In this document: positions 27,001 to 33,242 of the stretch, piece after piece
Position numbering within the stretch: position 1 is the first letter of the stretch
Layout: each line of letters opens with the position of its first letter
Assembly (NCBI GenBank): GCA_021825235.1
Contig: JAKAIL010000007.1
Coordinates: 1 to 35,240, forward strand
Length of the DNA stretch: 35,240 bases
DNA from: Bacteroidota bacterium
GTDB lineage: Bacteria; Bacteroidota; Ignavibacteria; Palsa-1295
Direction: 5' to 3'
Notes under the pieces: generated by a model
Told to the model about the DNA's origin: nothing
The model's database searches: none
The model's input: only the letters and a program-made list of their open reading frames with translations
Translations under genes and position numbers: made by a program

Positions 27001-27561
27001 CGCATAATAGTTTGGCGTCTGGGATGTGTATGGGATAGTTCGGATCACTCCATTCGGATCATCATAGACATCCCACGCGTCGCCAAGGCCAAGCCCGGAA
27101 AAATTCCAGCTCTTGCCGGAATCGCTCGAGATGAGAAGGTCCGGCCCGAAGCAAGCGGCGCACAATTTTCCGTGAATAAGCCGTATCGCATTGATTTGCT
27201 TCACGGTTCGTGGCAGCGCGATCTGTCTCCACGAGCGGGTGTTCGAAGTGTAGAAAATATATTCCCTGCGGCCTGAGTCATTACCAGTGGGAGGCGGCGC
27301 AATAATGGATCCCGAATCGATATTTACCGCAACAATTCCGTGGAGGGTATCGAAGAAGAACATACAATCATATCGCCCACTGGTGTCGCGGTATGAAGGC
27401 GCCTGCGCTGATATTTTAGCCCTTCCAATAGGAAGAGTGGCAATCGGTTCCCAATACTTCAAAGTATCATCTTGGATTTGGGCTCTTAAAGGCCGCGTTC
27501 CAGAACCCGCTTGAAAAAGCAGGATCGAAACTACCGTTAGCAAAGAGGAACGGATCTCCAT
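24091..27561 (-). CDS. T9SS-exported protein with BNR repeats and choice-of-anchor/cohesin-like domains
   Basis: A 1156-aa secreted protein with a signal peptide (MEIRSSLLTVVSILLFQAGSG...RAQ). Residues about 90-330 contain Asp-box (BNR) turns, SSDSGKSW, SNDGGITW, SFDSGTSW and STNDGETW, typical of sialidase-like beta-propellers. Four Ig-like anchor (ASH/choice-of-anchor D) domains follow, with repeated FGxL...C...DT and GCDTLxL patterns. Near residues 935-1060 lies a cohesin-like sandwich (LKGLRFVLTHNDDLLELRNASG, IGTLTFQVYLTD). The tail (VVPNPASTVL, QLFDALGNCVL, LPSGIYFLRISSGG, SVAIER) is a T9SS sorting domain disturbed by two low-complexity inserts. The GGGGAG just before the ATG is unusually close (about 1-2 nt). 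No catalytic sialidase residues can be assigned. Confidence 0.87.
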   Translation of the reverse strand: MEIRSSLLTVVSILLFQAGSGTRPLRAQIQDDTLKYWEPIATLPIGRAKISAQAPSYRDTSGRYDCMFFFDTLHGIVAVNIDSGSIIAPPPTGNDSGRREYIFYTSNTRSWRQIALPRTVKQINAIRLIHGKLCAACFGPDLLISSDSGKSWNFSGLGLGDAWDVYDDPNGVIRTIPYTSQTPNYYATFARIDKFHCLFTTVPAGASPSKYNSPGSVQISNDGGITWHNTGINIFERYGCYGDTCAKIFAFGAEDLQALVYCSFDSGTSWERDTIDSLGYANEFLDGAAGVIYTRRLRSTNDGETWTSANMPGSLAGGVGHIAVFGPLGQYVVVPTYGGISGDSELTLYLTTTGGDGALHDVTDPLDSTGFPMSLADTIRVASNCSGVRVPIPLEGCVDSIYTVVNTDSLYPLRSAGASNFLLGANQRDTAWFEVLPGRSPAADTVTVRFQNSWHCSSWEEVRTIIVTNPSASLSISSAPLIGSCGLVDDTAHIAIDSCQSLIIRNVAISNISSNRLQFQSPLPDTLQFDRHWLPFEFDPHDTSFYDTATVELTGYYEGTTTQFDTTFTIILTAIPSQPKLSIPDSLDFGMLRMCANSVADTDLAYFKNWNCTPDTITSLFLIGASFDGPKVSLPVVIRSGDSVGFKYIFAPPDSGTFTGTVKLRVTSMGLIEDTVILLTGHAVQGMGVLALRSTSLQMGSLSFCSGDTLVTDTLRNLGCDTLVLTDLHVSGDTAFSLVSVPDSLLVSGDSAIVSISFAPRLKGPHAATLTCHERNIVNDPGHDTAVTLSGFGLGGPTALSADTTTRNFGSLFACEYRDTTLWLANPGCDTLMLDSMVFSSPALSSVGALPPLLPPGDTIPVVVQYAAGSGVTADSVTFFSDANDGARTKTIPLVATIIPPLKLTVGLEAPTYAAHAAQTVTFYVILTGDTGAAASELKGLRFVLTHNDDLLELRNASGLIWSPGSATTTRTPSRSDTFAWSAPTAAHSPDTIGTLTFQVYLTDSSATPLSLSDITFNGPLNLPLDCIASVDSNGSGFQYLYRCGDLTIQQAMEHEPPFSITGVVPNPASTVLAVTGTGIREPGSGNPGSELRDPKSDLEFQLFDALGNCVLVHHSPLSTIHFETALNVSGLPSGIYFLRISSGGYAESRSVAIER
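24196..24223. repeat. Short tandem repeat (GTGGATA units) inside the T9SS tail
   Basis: The plus strand reads GTGGATAGTGGATAGTGGAGAGTGGTGA, that is four GTGG(A) units spaced 7-8 bp. It encodes the oddly composed HHSPLSTIHF between two sorting-domain strands, in frame. Confidence 0.65.
24262..24335. repeat. Low-complexity TCCGGA/CCCGGA repeat inside the T9SS tail
   Basis: Degenerate 8-12 bp units of the form TCGGAnTTCGGATCCCGGATTTCCGG encode about 20 polar residues (GIREPGSGNPGSELRDPKSD) between the PNP motif and the FQLFDALGN strand, where sorting domains normally have a few residues. Confidence 0.65.
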
Positions 27562-27578
27562 CTCCCCTGGTAAAAATG

Positions 27579-27612
27579 GAAGGCTGGAGGCCTTCGAGAG
27601 CTTCCAGCCTTC
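27579..27612 (-). terminator. Rho-independent terminator
   Basis: On the minus strand GAAGGCTGGA...TCCAGCCTTC forms a 10-bp stem followed by CATTTTTA. It lies 9 bp after the stop of the T9SS remnant and just before the start of the 1156-aa gene. Confidence 0.75.
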
Positions 27613-27621
27613 TTAAGATAG

Positions 27622-27717
27622 TTACTTGACCACTAACATCGTCTTGCTTGCTATAACCACGCCTTTCGGGAACTCAATAGTATAATAATAAGTGCCCGAA
27701 GACGAATGTAAACCCGT
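27622..27717 (-). pseudogene. Severed C-terminal tail of a T9SS-exported protein
   Basis: The minus strand reads TGLHSSSGTYYYTIEFPKGV, then VIASKTMLVVK and TAA. This is the last two strands of a type-A sorting domain, with an in-frame TAA immediately before it. The 5' part of the gene is gone, and the terminator after it is intact. It is too short for the ORF track. A deletion or rearrangement between this gene and manC is the likely cause. Confidence 0.75.
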
Positions 27718-27753
27718 TTAAGCAGAGAGATTCCGCCTATATAACACAACTCC

Positions 27754-27771
27754 CCGCCAAAAGTTACACCT
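27754..27771. repeat. 18-bp repeat CCGCCAAAAGTTACACCT, copy 2
   Basis: This is identical to 15384-15401. Here it abuts the TAG stop of the detached manC 3' end (copy A), as copy 1 abuts the stop of the 2047-aa gene. Confidence 0.7.
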
Positions 27772-27803
27772 ACAAAAACTCGGTCATCTGCCGGCGCTTC
27801 AGG
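27770..27803 (-). repeat. Detached copy A of the manC 3' end
   Basis: The first 30 bp (27770-27799) are identical to 29141-29170; after one mismatch the next 3 bp also match. On the minus strand it encodes the last residues of manC (LKRRQMTEFL) and its TAG stop. It bounds the toxin-antitoxin island on the left. Confidence 0.9.
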
Positions 27804-27821
27804 GGGCTTGCTGAGCGTCTC

Positions 27822-28121
27822 TTAGAGGCGCTTGTCCCAAAATCCTGGCCTACGTTTGTGGTGGCGAATGGCGATAACACTTATCTCCGTTTCGCTATCA
27901 ATGGTATAGAGAACAGAAAATGGGAACCGCTTAGGAAGCGGCCAGGAACGAACATTCTCGTAATCGGCAGGATATCGATAGGGATCCTGTGAAATCAACT
28001 CATAAACACGATTAACTTCTGCTTTAAATTGTCGTGCGGCGCGTGGAGCCTCTTGCGAAAGGTAATAGTCGATGGACTGGGTAAAATCACGCCCGGCATC
28101 GGAGCGGGTATGGATGGTCAT
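27822..28121 (-). CDS. ParE/RelE-family toxin (module 1)
   Basis: The 99-aa basic protein has the ParE/RelE toxin layout: an N-terminal helical hairpin (GRDFTQSIDYYLSQEAPRAARQFKAEV), the conserved DPYRYPADYENVRSWPLPKRFPFSVLY turn, then ISVIAIRHHKRRPGFW. ParE-like toxins poison DNA gyrase and RelE-like toxins cut mRNA on ribosomes; the exact target cannot be told. The start overlaps the antitoxin stop by 4 bp (ATGA), so they are translationally coupled. A hairpin overlapping its stop codon (AGCGCCTC-taa-GAGACGCT on the minus strand) may end the transcript. Confidence 0.88.
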   Translation of the reverse strand: MTIHTRSDAGRDFTQSIDYYLSQEAPRAARQFKAEVNRVYELISQDPYRYPADYENVRSWPLPKRFPFSVLYTIDSETEISVIAIRHHKRRPGFWDKRL

Positions 28122-28366
28122 CGATGTTTACGTTCCCAATCGGAAATCCTCTTTTCTGCGCGGGCCATCATCTCTTCTCGAGTACTGTAGGTTCCTTCAC
28201 CGCGGCGGTGTGCTTCCATACGACGGCGAATTTCCTCGTCCCACGCCTGATCCAGCTCGGTCTGGCTTTCGGCCAGATGCACCTCGATTTCATCGGCCAA
28301 CTTGCGTTGACTCTCTAAGTCCAACTCCAGCACTTCTGCGCGAATTCGTTCGTACGACCGGTCCAT
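28118..28366 (-). CDS. Addiction-module antitoxin (module 1)
   Basis: The 82-aa acidic/helical protein starts MDRSYERIRAEVLELDLESQ and has RKLADEIEVHLAES, then AWDEEIRRRMEAHRRGEG, matching the unstable-antitoxin family (TIGR02574-like) that pairs with ParE toxins. It would neutralise the toxin encoded 4 bp downstream and probably repress the pair. It is clearly related to the antitoxin of module 2 (shared MDRS[YF]E.IRAEVLELD). Confidence 0.88.
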   Translation of the reverse strand: MDRSYERIRAEVLELDLESQRKLADEIEVHLAESQTELDQAWDEEIRRRMEAHRRGEGTYSTREEMMARAEKRISDWERKHR

Positions 28367-28406
28367 GAAAGGACAAACGATGCGCGAAGCCTTTTGTTCC
28401 GAAGAC

Positions 28407-28470
28407 CATCTGCCGGCGCTTCAGGGTAGTCCACAACGTGGCGGACAGTTCTGAGCTTAATCTCACGTTA
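28407..28470 (-). repeat. Decayed copy B of the manC 3' end between the two toxin-antitoxin modules
   Basis: CATCTGCCGGCGCTT (28407-28421) is identical to copies A and C. Homology to manC continues with substitutions and single-base insertions (TAGTCCACaACgtgGCGGACaGTTCTG) to about 28470. The encoded residues correspond to VVDYLKRRQM but in broken frame. The manC stop is not retained here. The rest of 28367-28514 shows no gene. Confidence 0.8.
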
Positions 28471-28514
28471 AGAGATGCTGACAGATACCAGCAGATGTTG
28501 TTGAAGTTCTTAGG

Positions 28515-28811
28515 TCATTCGAACTGCCTCAAGTATCCTGCATCGCGCGCTTTATGCTTGATGGATGCAACGGTAATATCGTCGGCCTTCAGCCGGTAAA
28601 TCACAAAGAACGGGAACTTCATCAGCGGCCAGGCGCGTAAGCCTCGATGTTTGGGCGGGTATCGTTCGGGATCGTTCCGGATTTCCGTGTAGATTCGACT
28701 TACCTTGTCCGCGAATCGGTTTGCCGCGCGTGGTGCCAACTGATCGTCGAGATACCATCGGAGGGCGCGTAAGAAATCGTGCTGCGCTGGCGAGAGGATA
28801 TTGAACGTCAC
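28515..28811 (-). CDS. ParE/RelE-family toxin (module 2)
   Basis: The 98-aa protein has the same architecture as the module 1 toxin: AQHDFLRALRWYLDDQLAPRAANRFADKV, DPERYPPKHRGLRAWPLMKFPFFVIY and ITVASIKHKARDAGY. By eye the two toxins share about a third of residues, so they are old paralogues or separately acquired relatives rather than a recent copy. Its start overlaps the antitoxin by 4 bp. Confidence 0.88.
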   Translation of the reverse strand: MTFNILSPAQHDFLRALRWYLDDQLAPRAANRFADKVSRIYTEIRNDPERYPPKHRGLRAWPLMKFPFFVIYRLKADDITVASIKHKARDAGYLRQFE

Positions 28812-29050
28812 GAGCGATGCTTGGTTGCATCCGCAATTATCTTCCGTGCTTGCGCGATAGATTCCTCGGGGCTGATTGCGGTGAGTTCGCCTCGGTCATA
28901 CGCTTGCAAACGCCGGTGGGCTTCTTCGAAATCGGATTCGCTGGGCTCGAACGGCCCCAGGCGTCCCTCGACTTCATCGATTAACTCCCGCTGGCGTTCG
29001 GGGTCGAGTTCCAAGACTTCCGCCCGAATCGCTTCAAAGGATCTGTCCAT
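28808..29050 (-). CDS. Addiction-module antitoxin (module 2)
   Basis: The 80-aa helical, acidic protein (MDRSFEAIRAEVLELDPERQRELIDEVEGRLG, then FEEAHRRLQAYDRGEL and SIAQARKIIADATKHRS) is of the same family as the module 1 antitoxin. It starts 91 bp downstream of the manC stop on the same strand, so it could also be read from the manC transcript. The intervening DNA has a TTTTTG...CAAAAA stem right at the manC stop. Confidence 0.87.
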   Translation of the reverse strand: MDRSFEAIRAEVLELDPERQRELIDEVEGRLGPFEPSESDFEEAHRRLQAYDRGELTAISPEESIAQARKIIADATKHRS

Positions 29051-29140
29051 GGAAAATGAACCTGTGAAAGATTGTGTAAAGTGCCCGCCTGCCTTATGCT
29101 AAGAAATTGCCTCCGGGCCAACAACTGTATTTTTGAAAAT

Positions 29141-30259
29141 CTACAAAAACTCGGTCATCTGCCGGCGCTTGAGGTAGTCCACGACATCGCGGACGTTCTG
29201 GGCCTGATCGCGCTTGGTGATGAGGATGGCATCGCCGGTATCGACCACGATGGCGTCCGTCATGCCGTAGGTCACAACGAGCTGGTCCGTGCGGGAGATG
29301 ACGAGGCAGCCGCGCGAGTTCCGCGCAAGCACATGGCTGCCAATGAGGACGTTATTCTCCAGGTCCTTTTCGCTTAAGCGATACACTTCGTCCCAACTGC
29401 CGACATCGCTCCATCCAAGCGCGCCCGCGCGCAGGACATACACGTTCTGCGCCTGCTCCATCACACCATAATCAATCGAAACGCCACGGATGGTGCCATA
29501 GGCTTCCCGGAGCCTGGCCGGGAACTCCGCGCTATTGCGCGGTGGCACAATTTCGAGTTCCCGCATTATCTCCGGCGTGTACTCATGGAGCGCGGCTTCA
29601 ATCGCGTCCACGCGCCAGGCGAACATGCCGGAGTTCCAGAGGAAATCTCCGCTTTCGACGAAGCGGCGCGCGGTATCCACGTCGGGTTTTTCGGCAAACC
29701 GCTGGACGCGGAAAATATCGCGCAGCTCGAATTCGGAAAAATGGGGTAGCTCGTTATGCGAAGGCAGGTGCTCGTCGTCGAGCTGGATATAGCCAAAGCC
29801 GGTCTCCGCGCGCGTGGGATGAATACCGATGGTAACTAATGCGCGGGTATCGTAGGCCAGCCGTGCCGCAAGCTTCATGAGTCGGGCGAATTCGGATTCG
29901 TTCCGGATGATATGGTCCGCCGGCAGCACGACCATCACCGTATCGTCCGAAGCCCATTCGCGCAAAATGCGGGCGCCAAGCGCAATGCAGGTCGCCGTGT
30001 TGCGGCCAAAGGGTTCCGTAATGATATTCTGCCTGGGCAGGTCCGGAATTTGGCGCTCCAGTTCCTCGCGCTGCGCTTCGCCGGTGACGATGAGCGTATC
30101 GCCCAAATCGGAGAAAAGGAGCGTGCGCCGGAGCGTCGCCTGAATGAGCGTGACGCCCGGTGTAATGACATCGAGCAATTGCTTGGGGCGCCGCGCGCGG
30201 CTCTCCGGCCAAAACCGAGTGCCCACACCGCCCGCCATAATGAGTACGCTAATTTTCAA
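29141..30259 (-). CDS. manC: Mannose-1-phosphate guanylyltransferase
   Basis: The enzyme makes GDP-mannose from mannose-1-phosphate and GTP for surface polysaccharide, LPS or glycoprotein synthesis. The 372-aa protein has the nucleotidyltransferase signature MAGGVGTRFWPESRARRPKQLL, then EPFGRNTATCIALGA, VVLPADHII, GFGYIQ, FAEKPD, WNSGMFAWR and GWSDVGSWDEV. It is the single-domain form without the C-terminal isomerase domain of bifunctional ManC/AlgA. Its last 34 bp (29141-29174) are copy C of the repeat flanking the toxin-antitoxin island. The ATG at 30259 follows a repeat-rich leader with no clear Shine-Dalgarno. Confidence 0.95.
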   Translation of the reverse strand: MKISVLIMAGGVGTRFWPESRARRPKQLLDVITPGVTLIQATLRRTLLFSDLGDTLIVTGEAQREELERQIPDLPRQNIITEPFGRNTATCIALGARILREWASDDTVMVVLPADHIIRNESEFARLMKLAARLAYDTRALVTIGIHPTRAETGFGYIQLDDEHLPSHNELPHFSEFELRDIFRVQRFAEKPDVDTARRFVESGDFLWNSGMFAWRVDAIEAALHEYTPEIMRELEIVPPRNSAEFPARLREAYGTIRGVSIDYGVMEQAQNVYVLRAGALGWSDVGSWDEVYRLSEKDLENNVLIGSHVLARNSRGCLVISRTDQLVVTYGMTDAIVVDTGDAILITKRDQAQNVRDVVDYLKRRQMTEFL

Positions 30260-30605
30260 GCCTGAACCTGGATTACGAACCTGGATTACGCTGATTTTGC
30301 TGATTGCACTGAGTACAAAAATACGGTAATACGATTCATTGTTACATTGATTGCATGGATTTTAACGGTGACTACTCGGATTGGATGGGATTCCCAAGAT
30401 TACCATGCGTATAGAGTGATTTCATTTCTTTGAGGGAATTGTCTTGTCTGGCTGATTGCTGAATAGAAGAAGCCAAGAAGTCGCAACGTGGAATGCACTC
30501 CCAATCTTCGCAAAATTTAGAGATTGCCGTTTAACTTGGTAATCCTGTAAATCCATCTAATCTGCGTAATCGTGGTTCAATCAGCGTAATCCAGGTTCAG
30601 CGCCA
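30260..30605. repeat. Intergenic element with 20-bp perfect inverted repeats and GATTAC-rich sequence
   Basis: GAACCTGGATTACGCTGATT (30277-30296) is inverted exactly at 30579-30598. A partial direct copy (CTGAACCTGGATTACG) starts at 30262, and the inner flanks hold more GATTACG/GATTGCATGGATT-like units. The central ~240 bp code for nothing recognisable. The element separates divergent manC and the VWA gene and ends 6-8 bp before the VWA start codon. Confidence 0.85.
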
Positions 30606-31745
30606 GTGAGAATAGAATACTCCAAATGGGTTCCGAATAAAAGCAAGACGGCCGAGGACCGCCTTCGGGAGCTTATTCAGCTTTTCGATCAGCTCCTGCT
30701 CCAGCTTTCGGGCGATGTGAACGAAGCGCTCGAATGGATGCGCTATTTAGACGAGCAATATCATATCTTCGGTCCGGATATGACGCTCGATATGTTCGTG
30801 GACAAACTGAAAGAGATGGGACTGATCGAGGAAGACGAGAACGCCTTACTCAAGCCCACGAACAAAGCGATCCAAAACATCCGGCGGGATGCGCTGCTCG
30901 AAATGTTCCGGTCGCTCCGGAAATCGCCCACGGGCGCACACGATACCCCGCACACCGGGCAGGGCATCGAGCGGACGCAGAATACCCGGAACTATAACTT
31001 TGGCGACCAGGCAACGAATATTGATTTCACACAAACGTTTCTAAATGCGCAGAAACGCGCGCTGCGGGAAGAACGCGTGGTGGGCGCCGACCCCGGTGCC
31101 GCAGACATTCAGGAAAGTGATATTGAGATCTATGAGACGGAACACCTTACGAGCTGCGCGACCGTCCTCATGATCGATATTTCGCACTCGATGATTCTTT
31201 ATGGCGAAGATCGTATCACACCCGCGAAAAAGGTGGCGCTCGCACTTTCGGAACTCATTAAGACCAAATTCCCGAAAGACCAACTTTATGTGGTCACCTT
31301 CGGCGACGATGCCAAACTTATCACGGTAAGCGAACTGCCCTTTCTCGAAGTTGGCCCGTATCACACGAATACGCGCGCTGGCTTACGGCTGGCGCGGCAA
31401 TTACTCAAACGTTCCGGGAACGTTAATAAGCAGGTCTTCATGGTAACGGACGGCAAGCCCAGCGCCATGTTCGAAGGCAATGGCGTACTCTATAAGAATT
31501 CGTTTGGTTTGGATCCCAAAATCGTCAATAAAACGCTGGACGAAGCCCTTGCCTGCCGCCGCGAGAAGATTACTATCTCCACCTTCATGGTCGCTCGCGA
31601 TCCCTATCTCATCAATTTTGTGGAAGAATTGACGAAAGCCAACAAAGGCCGCGCGTATTATTCGGGCCTCAACGATCTCGGCCAGTTCGTCTTCGTGGAC
31701 TACGTTCGCAACCGGCGCAAGAAATTCCCGGGCAGTCGGGATTAA
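30606..31745 (+). CDS. VWA-domain (ChlD-like) protein
   Basis: The 379-aa cytoplasmic protein starts at GTG. The N-terminal ~110 residues are helical and acidic, followed by a polar linker with NTRNYNFGDQATNIDF. From about residue 185 there is a von Willebrand factor A domain with the metal-ion site DISHSM (D191-x-S193-x-S195), VTFGDDAKLI, the Thr-bearing loop HTNTRAGLRLA and VTDGKPSA. Such proteins usually work with a MoxR/ChlI-type AAA ATPase; none is encoded in this window. No Shine-Dalgarno is visible because the inverted-repeat element reaches almost to the start. Its stop overlaps the stop of the convergent beta-barrel gene. Confidence 0.88.
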   Translation: MRIEYSKWVPNKSKTAEDRLRELIQLFDQLLLQLSGDVNEALEWMRYLDEQYHIFGPDMTLDMFVDKLKEMGLIEEDENALLKPTNKAIQNIRRDALLEMFRSLRKSPTGAHDTPHTGQGIERTQNTRNYNFGDQATNIDFTQTFLNAQKRALREERVVGADPGAADIQESDIEIYETEHLTSCATVLMIDISHSMILYGEDRITPAKKVALALSELIKTKFPKDQLYVVTFGDDAKLITVSELPFLEVGPYHTNTRAGLRLARQLLKRSGNVNKQVFMVTDGKPSAMFEGNGVLYKNSFGLDPKIVNKTLDEALACRREKITISTFMVARDPYLINFVEELTKANKGRAYYSGLNDLGQFVFVDYVRNRRKKFPGSRD

Positions 31746-32416
31746 TTATGCGTCAAATTGAAAAGGTATTTCAGCCCAATTTCGGCGGTGGCCAGCGGGC
31801 CGTTGTTATCCGTGTGGTTCGTGGAGGTTCCACTATACGGCAGAGGACCATTGGCATCGGAGACAATGGAAGAAAAAGCATAGGAGCCGTCAACAGTGAA
31901 ATCAAGTTCGCCCAGATCACTCTGAATGATGGGGATCGTTCCCCCGAGGCGCAACTCAAAAAGAGTAGTCATCGCGCTGGCTCCAAGTGCCGGTGCCTTT
32001 GCGGTTCCACCCCCGTTCGCACTGAACGAAACGGGAATGCCAATGCCCACCCCAATTAGGAATCCGCTAAAGCGAAATTCCGGACGGATATTGAAATAGC
32101 CAAAAGTATAATCGACTTTGTTCGAATCGGACCTTAGATCGTGAAAATTAATTCCCCTGGCATCATAGGCTAACCCGAGATCGAATGCGATATTCTGATT
32201 AAGTGGATAATCCGCAATGGCACCGGCGCTGAATGCGAAAGCGTATGCCGTTTTCGATCCCTCAGCGACCGTACCGGCATTAGCGGCCGCTCCGGCGCTG
32301 AAAATCGGCCCGAGCCGAATATCCTTCCAAGGTTCGGGCACCGCAGCCGTATCGGAGGTTTGCGCGTGAGCAATCGAAGCACTCAGAAGCAGGAAAAAAA
32401 CAGTGGCGTATTTCAT
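31742..32416 (-). CDS. Outer-membrane beta-barrel protein
   Basis: The 224-aa protein has a signal peptide (MKYATVFFLLLSASIAHAQ) and alternating hydrophobic strands (AFDLGLAYDARGINF, YFNIRPEFRFSGFLIGVGIGIPVSF, ELRLGGTIPI, ELDFTVDGSYAF, ATAEIGLKYLF) ending in a strand with aromatic residue, as in PorT/OmpX-like barrels. It is a paralogue of the next gene upstream (matching LYDAR/AYDAR, SNxVDxxxGY, GIPxS blocks). Its stop overlaps that of the VWA gene by a few bases. The function is unknown. Confidence 0.85.
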   Translation of the reverse strand: MKYATVFFLLLSASIAHAQTSDTAAVPEPWKDIRLGPIFSAGAAANAGTVAEGSKTAYAFAFSAGAIADYPLNQNIAFDLGLAYDARGINFHDLRSDSNKVDYTFGYFNIRPEFRFSGFLIGVGIGIPVSFSANGGGTAKAPALGASAMTTLFELRLGGTIPIIQSDLGELDFTVDGSYAFSSIVSDANGPLPYSGTSTNHTDNNGPLATAEIGLKYLFNLTHN

Positions 32417-32439
32417 AGTTGTAAAAGACTAAAGTTTTA

Positions 32440-32447
32440 CAAATATA
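32440..32447 (-). promoter_or_regulatory. Possible -7 promoter element (TATATTTG)
   Basis: TATATTTG on the minus strand, 23 bp upstream of the ATG at 32416, in the 39-bp gap between the two barrel genes. No good -33 element is seen. Confidence 0.4.
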
Positions 32448-32455
32448 CAATAAAA

Positions 32456-33241
32456 TTAGTGGAGCAGGTCGAATTGGTAGGCTAACCCCGCCTGGAGCGA
32501 AATGAGCGGTCCCTGTCCGGGAGCGTACGGCCCGGAAAAATAGGCGGGATGCGTTGGGGTAGCCGTCGTATCGAAGGCGGGCGCCGCCGTCGCAAACGAT
32601 TTAGCCAGCGGGTAGCTCGCGGAAACAATGAGGTGCAACGCGGCATCGTCTCCTTGCAGAATGGGAACCGAAAGCGTGCCGCGAAGCTCGGTTGGCGCAG
32701 TAAGATCGCTGGTCTGCACTTCTAAGTTCGCGCTGTAGGGCTGCAGGGGCTGGTCCGGGTGTTGGTAGGCGGCAACATTTGCTGTCGCGCTGCCGCTCAT
32801 CGGGATGTCGAAGGCAAGCCCAATCAAGAGCCAGAAAATCCGAAGGGCCGGTTGAAATTCTACATATCCTAAACTGATATCGACGTTATTGCTATCGCCC
32901 GCGCTGGCAAGATAGAGATCGCGCGCATCGTAGAGCGCCGTAAAATCGAGGCCGATCCAGGTATTGACCGAAAGGTCAATCGTTCCGCCGATCATGTACG
33001 AAAACCGCGGGGTATTGCTCCACGGCTTGCCGACCGTCTCGCCGGGAAGATCGACATTCTGGCGCGTAATACCGGCGGTGAAATAAGGCCCGGCGGTTAC
33101 GTCGTTAAAGATCAGAACTTTCGAGGTGTCCTTTTTCGGCGGCGGAAAAAAATACGGCTTATGAATTTGCGCCTGTGCCAGGAATGGCGTAAGCATCGCG
33201 CACAGGAGCGCGAGTCCGGCTATGGAAAAAAAGCGTTGCAC
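32456..33241 (-). CDS. Outer-membrane beta-barrel protein (paralogue)
   Basis: I place the start at GTG 33241, two bases after the dapF stop, giving a signal peptide (VQRFFSIAGLALLCAMLTPFLAQAQ) and 261 aa. The ORF-track ATG at 33319 would overlap dapF by 77 bp and add 26 residues that do not look like a signal. The barrel strands (WIGLDFTALYDARDLYL, VDISLGYVEFQPALRIFWLLIGLAFDIPMSG, LHLIVSASYPL, LISLQAGLAYQFDLLH) match the neighbouring paralogue. It is tightly coupled to dapF, though a functional link is unlikely. The start choice is moderately sure. Confidence 0.82.
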   Translation of the reverse strand: MQRFFSIAGLALLCAMLTPFLAQAQIHKPYFFPPPKKDTSKVLIFNDVTAGPYFTAGITRQNVDLPGETVGKPWSNTPRFSYMIGGTIDLSVNTWIGLDFTALYDARDLYLASAGDSNNVDISLGYVEFQPALRIFWLLIGLAFDIPMSGSATANVAAYQHPDQPLQPYSANLEVQTSDLTAPTELRGTLSVPILQGDDAALHLIVSASYPLAKSFATAAPAFDTTATPTHPAYFSGPYAPGQGPLISLQAGLAYQFDLLH

Positions 33242-33242
33242 G

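Noticed and set aside
27822-29050. Recent tandem duplication of one toxin-antitoxin module
   Set aside because: The two toxins and antitoxins are clearly related but diverged in protein and show no long nucleotide identity, so a recent duplication is excluded; separate acquisition or an old duplication remains.
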